A DNA stretch of 54,079 nt from Stagnihabitans sp039932095 (lineage in GTDB: Bacteria > Pseudomonadota > Alphaproteobacteria > Rhodobacterales > Rhodobacteraceae): the NCBI GenBank assembly GCA_039932095.1, contig JBDTQR010000004.1, forward strand, positions 1 through 54,079, read 5' to 3'. Shown piece by piece: positions 50,716-54,079 of the stretch. Made by a program: the position numbers and the translations under genes. Below the pieces are notes generated by a model. The model searched no databases. It saw nothing but the letters and a program-made list of their open reading frames with translations, and was not told the DNA's origin. Every line of letters begins with the position of its first letter. Within the stretch, counting starts at the first letter, position 1.

Positions 50716-53445
50716 TCACGTCTCGGTCGGCATGGCGGTGGCGATTTCGATCAAGGCATCGAACAGGGTTGCGGCGACCGGGTCGGTTCCGGCCGTGTCG
50801 CCAAACAACCGGAAGGTGCTGGCGACCAGCGCGCCTTTGCCGACCCGGCGCTCGGCAATGAAGGCGGCGGGTTTGTGCGCCCAGCCGACGACAGTGCCGG
50901 AACGGACCGGGCCGCCGAAATCCGCAGGCCGGAAGCCGAGCAGAACGTGATGCGGGATCACCCGATCGAACGACAGATCGACCAGCGGCCCGCCGGGCAG
51001 CGCCGCCAATGGGCCCGATCGTCTGATCCAGGAGAAGCCCGCGATCCAGTCACCGCGCCACATCGTGCCAGTGCGTGGAACCAGACTGATATTGGGCAAC
51101 AGGCTTTCCGCGCCGCGTGGCAGTCCCGGCGTGTTGTCGACGATCTTGATGAAAGGCTGTTCGCGCCCCGCCTTCTCAACGCGCAGATTTCGTTGAGTTT
51201 TCGCAGTACCGTCGGCAAAGACGACATAGCGGCGGCCGGCTTGCATGGCGGCGATGTCCGTGGCACTCAGCGCGCGGGTCAGGATGACATCGGCCTTGGC
51301 CTTGCTGACGACTAAATAGCCCAGACCCTTGGCAAAGGCGGTCATTCCGGCATCGCTGGTCGCCACCTTCGTTCGCTGGACGGTCCGCCGTTTGGCATAG
51401 ACTGCGATCTCGACCGCATTGCGCGCCACCTGACGCCCGGCGACCTGCAGCGTCAGGTCAATCCGCAGCATCCGGCTGTCACCTTGTGGCAAGACCAGGG
51501 TCACTTTGCCAGCCGACGCCGTCGCCACAGGGCCGGTTGCAGGCACGCTTTGGACACCGTTTTGGCCCTCGGTCGACCAGTGCAATTCTGCCGCTGGCAA
51601 GCTTTGACCGCCAGTGGCGACCTGCAGTTCGAAGCTGAATTCATCACCGGCCCAACCCGCATGATGGCCTATCCGTGGGACGATCACGATATCGGCGTTG
51701 ATGGTGCTGAACTGGTCGTGAAAGGCCCGTGGGTTGCGGTTCATATCCAGAAGTCCGTTAGACTCCCAATGAACATCGGTGAATTCGGTGATCACATAGC
51801 CCATGATGCTGGGCCAGGCGCGCATTTCCTCGATTTCATACTTCAGATTGGCGAATTGATACCACTGCGCCGCTGCGATGAAGCCTTCAAACGACCCGAA
51901 CACCTTGTCGAGTTGCAGGGATGCAAACCGGGTCTGAATGCCATGCGGATAGGCAGCACCATCGCCCCAGGTGCCGCCGGTTTCCATCCACCACGGTTCG
52001 GCCCCGTCCAACGCGACCTGCGCGGGATTGGGCAGACCCCAGACCCCGAACTCCGACACCAGCAACGGCTCGTCGCCGCGGCGGACCGCGTCACCAAAGG
52101 GGCTCCACGGCCAGTCGGCGCCGTTGGCAAACTCGGCCGTCAGAGCGTCCCACTCGCTGCGCCGCTCGGGGACGGAACGGTAATAGTGAAAGTCGTTCAG
52201 ATCGGTTTTCACGTGGAAATTGCCGTTGCAGGGTGAGTTGTCGACGACCAGCCGGGTCGGGTCGGCTGCTTTCAACCAGTCATATTCGGCCTTCAGCCAG
52301 GCCCGGTGTGCCGGGTCTTCGCAGAGCCGCGTCCCCCAATCCTCGTTGATCAGCGTCCAGATCACGATGGAGGGATGGTTGCCGTCGCGGGCCAGAATGC
52401 CTTCCATCGTCTGCCGCATCCGATGGGCTGATGTGGCCGTGAAATGGCCGACATTGGGGACCTCGGTCCAGATTAGCATCCCCAACCGGTCGGCCACTTC
52501 ATAGTAGCGCGGGTCGGGCACCTTGATATGGCAGCGCAACATGTTCAGGCCGAGGTGTTTGGCCTTGCGCAACTGGTCCTCAAGGAACTCCAGCGACGGC
52601 GGGGTGCAGATGCCTTCCGGATAATAGTCCTGATCCAGCGCAGCCCGCATGAAGAAGGGCTTTCCGTTCAACAGGATACGCCCGCCTTCCGTTGCAATGC
52701 TGCGAAACCCGAAACTGTGCCTGCTGACATCCCGGCCAACGCTGACCTGCAACGTATAAAGCGCCGGGTGATCGGGTGACCACGGCTGAACGCTGTCGAG
52801 GGTGAAGCGGAAATCCTCTTTGGTGCCCGAAGCGACACGCTGGTCCGAGGTCAGTTGGTGGCCATCGGGACCAAGGACTGCAACCGTCAGATCAGCCCCT
52901 TTGGCAGCCTCGGGCAGGGTCAGTGTGGAGGCGACGCTGCGGCCGGGCAGGTCTGCGGTGATCTGGCAATGGTCGAGATGACCGGCATCGCGCAGTTCCA
53001 GCGTCACCGATTGCCAGATACCGCCGATCGGGCCATACCAGCTTTGCTTGCCGTGCGGCATCTCGCCAAAGCCGGTCTCGGTGTCGGGCAGGTCACAGAG
53101 CACCTCGACCTCATTGCTGGCGATCAGCAGGTCTTCGGGGATCAGACATTCGAACGGCAGATAGCCGCCTTCGTGCTGGCCGATCAGCTGGCCATTCAGC
53201 CGCACCTCTGCCAGATAATCAACCGCGCCAAAGTGCAGAACCGCTTCGCGTCCGCGGCGGTCAGGCAGATCAAAGCGCCGCCGATATGTGGCACGGCCAG
53301 AGCAGTTGCGCAGATCGGCGAACAGCGCCTGCCAAGGCATTGGCACTTCAGCATCGCGCCAGACCGCGTCGGTTTCGTGGCGAAACTCCCAGATGCCATC
53401 CAGCGAAATCACGTCGCGCGTCGTTCTGATCGCCTCAAAGGCCAT
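50716..53445 (-). CDS. Glycoside hydrolase family 2 enzyme with long C-terminal extension
   Basis: The 909-residue protein has the GH2 layout: jelly-roll sugar-binding domain (about 10-150), immunoglobulin-like domain (about 155-255) and TIM barrel (about 260-560). The acid/base is E368 (LINEDWG) and the nucleophile E465 (SEFGVWG). No signal peptide, so it acts in the cytoplasm on an imported glycoside (beta-galactosidase, glucuronidase or mannosidase type). About 350 further residues follow the barrel: a beta-sandwich part and then a segment (VILTRALSATDIAAMQAG, LLGFRPADFGG) that recalls glutamine-amidotransferase-like trimerisation domains. The start at 53445 is chosen because the GH2 fold begins there; longer frames add nothing. 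It ends 255 bases before the binding-protein gene. Confidence 0.9.
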   Translation of the reverse strand: MAFEAIRTTRDVISLDGIWEFRHETDAVWRDAEVPMPWQALFADLRNCSGRATYRRRFDLPDRRGREAVLHFGAVDYLAEVRLNGQLIGQHEGGYLPFECLIPEDLLIASNEVEVLCDLPDTETGFGEMPHGKQSWYGPIGGIWQSVTLELRDAGHLDHCQITADLPGRSVASTLTLPEAAKGADLTVAVLGPDGHQLTSDQRVASGTKEDFRFTLDSVQPWSPDHPALYTLQVSVGRDVSRHSFGFRSIATEGGRILLNGKPFFMRAALDQDYYPEGICTPPSLEFLEDQLRKAKHLGLNMLRCHIKVPDPRYYEVADRLGMLIWTEVPNVGHFTATSAHRMRQTMEGILARDGNHPSIVIWTLINEDWGTRLCEDPAHRAWLKAEYDWLKAADPTRLVVDNSPCNGNFHVKTDLNDFHYYRSVPERRSEWDALTAEFANGADWPWSPFGDAVRRGDEPLLVSEFGVWGLPNPAQVALDGAEPWWMETGGTWGDGAAYPHGIQTRFASLQLDKVFGSFEGFIAAAQWYQFANLKYEIEEMRAWPSIMGYVITEFTDVHWESNGLLDMNRNPRAFHDQFSTINADIVIVPRIGHHAGWAGDEFSFELQVATGGQSLPAAELHWSTEGQNGVQSVPATGPVATASAGKVTLVLPQGDSRMLRIDLTLQVAGRQVARNAVEIAVYAKRRTVQRTKVATSDAGMTAFAKGLGYLVVSKAKADVILTRALSATDIAAMQAGRRYVVFADGTAKTQRNLRVEKAGREQPFIKIVDNTPGLPRGAESLLPNISLVPRTGTMWRGDWIAGFSWIRRSGPLAALPGGPLVDLSFDRVIPHHVLLGFRPADFGGPVRSGTVVGWAHKPAAFIAERRVGKGALVASTFRLFGDTAGTDPVAATLFDALIEIATAMPTET

Positions 53446-53478
53446 TGCATCAATCCATATCAGGTTTGGTGATGTACA

Positions 53479-53508
53479 ACTATAGGAACGGATGCGCCGA
53501 ATTGACAA
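53479..53508 (-). promoter_or_regulatory. Candidate promoter of the GH2 gene
   Basis: On the minus strand TTGTCA (53508-53503) and TATAGT (53484-53479) are separated by 18 bases, about 35 bases before the start codon. TTGACAA (53502-53508) is matched by an inverted TTGTCAA at 53530-53536, so the -35 region lies in a larger dyad that could bind a regulator. Confidence 0.5.
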
Positions 53509-53573
53509 GCTGCTTGATAAACCAGCGTTTTGTCAAGAATCGCTGCGAAACGGCCTGTATTTTCTGGGTCCGT

Positions 53574-53601
53574 TTGACTAAACCCAAAGAACAGATATAG
53601 A
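53574..53601 (+). promoter_or_regulatory. Candidate promoter of the ArsR-like gene
   Basis: TTGACT (53574-53579) and TATAGA (53596-53601) are separated by 16 bases, ending 36 bases before the start codon at 53638. The two divergent promoters lie about 65 bases apart. Confidence 0.5.
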
Positions 53602-53637
53602 AGCCGTTATCATCAGCAATCTTGCGGGACGACTTGG

Positions 53638-54079
53638 ATGAGCCGAAATTTCCTGATCGTCGACCCGGAAGAGGGTATCGAGGTGCTGAAGGCTTTCGCC
53701 TCGACTGCGCGGGTCAAAGTGTTGAAATTGCTGCACACCAAAGGGGCGATGAACATCAATGACATCGCGCGGACGCTGGAGCTGCCGCAGTCAAGCGTGT
53801 CGGCCAATGTGCTGATTCTTGAAGAGGCGGGGCTGATCCGCACCGAGACTCAGCGGGCACGCAAGGGCAATCAGAAAATCTGCCATTCGTTGTTTGACGA
53901 AGTGCTGGTGATGTTCAAGGACGACGCCACACCTGCCAGTGCCAATGAGGTGGAGGTGGCGATGCCGCTGGGCCTGTATACCAGCTGCGAAGTGACCGGG
54001 CCATGCGGTCTGTGCTCGACCGACGGGATCATCGGGTTGCTGGACGTGCCGGACACTTTCCTTGATCCGGGGCGGATGG
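53638..54079 (+). CDS. ArsR-like winged-helix regulator, 5' part (COG4189-like)
   Basis: The frame is open from the ATG at 53638 to the right edge (147 codons), so the 3' end lies outside. A winged helix-turn-helix covers about residues 15-80 (FASTARVKVLKLLH, NINDIARTLELPQSSVSANV, LILEEAGLIRTE). The following region GLYTSCEVTGPCGLCSTDGI carries three Cys in a short span, which could bind a metal but is also seen in COG4189-type sugar-gene regulators. It is divergent from the GH2 gene, the usual place for that gene's regulator. GGA precedes the start with short spacing. Confidence 0.8.
   Translation, partial: MSRNFLIVDPEEGIEVLKAFASTARVKVLKLLHTKGAMNINDIARTLELPQSSVSANVLILEEAGLIRTETQRARKGNQKICHSLFDEVLVMFKDDATPASANEVEVAMPLGLYTSCEVTGPCGLCSTDGIIGLLDVPDTFLDPGRM

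Overview
The window is high-GC, densely packed DNA from an alphaproteobacterium, most likely a member of the Rhodobacteraceae. Three things point there: a TRAP solute-binding protein that looks like TakP of Rhodobacter sphaeroides, an RTX protein ending in the Rhodobacterales-style ...DFVFG tail, and a type VI secretion system (T6SS) with a threonine-phosphorylation switch. No rRNA, tRNA, CRISPR array, insertion sequence or replication origin was seen. This placement is inference from gene content.

Layout. (1) 1-17543, T6SS block. The plus strand carries the end of a TssC-type sheath gene, VgrG, a 202-residue protein of unknown role, a PAAR spike tip, the FHA protein TagH, TssK, TssL (with an OmpA domain), TssM, TagF and the phosphatase PppA. 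The kinase PpkA and an OmpA-like periplasmic protein run on the minus strand. A membrane-anchored M15 peptidase closes the block and may open peptidoglycan for the apparatus. The remaining core genes (Hcp, TssB/E/F/G, ClpV) must lie outside the window. (2) 17700-25429, an amino-sugar or ketose-phosphate catabolic block: KbaZ, divergent from a DeoR-type regulator, a BadF-type sugar kinase, a SIS-domain sugar isomerase/deaminase, a FAD oxidase, a TIM-barrel aldolase-like protein and a PfkB kinase. (3) 25554-29107, a TakQ/TakM/TakP-type TRAP transporter whose binding-protein gene converges on the permease genes across a strong bidirectional terminator. (4) 29275-37424, a type I secretion locus: a 1260-residue RTX protein built almost wholly of two repeat families, divergent from an ABC exporter, a membrane fusion protein and a small methyltransferase.

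(5) 37547-46235, a tightly overlapping catabolic gene string of unknown substrate: a CoA-transferase, an enoyl-CoA hydratase, two GMC flavoprotein dehydrogenases around a short-chain dehydrogenase, a Dabb-domain protein, a DUF993 aldolase-superfamily protein and a LacI regulator. (6) 46315-54079, a carbohydrate ABC importer (ATPase, two permeases, binding protein), a glycoside hydrolase family 2 enzyme with a long uncharacterised C-terminal part, and the start of an ArsR-like regulator running off the right edge.

How they fit together. The T6SS genes form one machine with its post-translational on/off circuit. Blocks 2, 5 and 6 are uptake and degradation modules, each with a local regulator and visible operator-like sequences. 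Two are notable: 12-bp direct repeats 22 bp apart before the DeoR gene, and a 31-bp dyad inside the promoter of the ABC importer. The most promising under-described pieces are the M15 peptidase and the unusual PpkA periplasmic region of the T6SS, the aldolase/PfkB/oxidase combination in block 2, the unknown pathway in block 5, and the repeat-only RTX protein with its linked methyltransferase.
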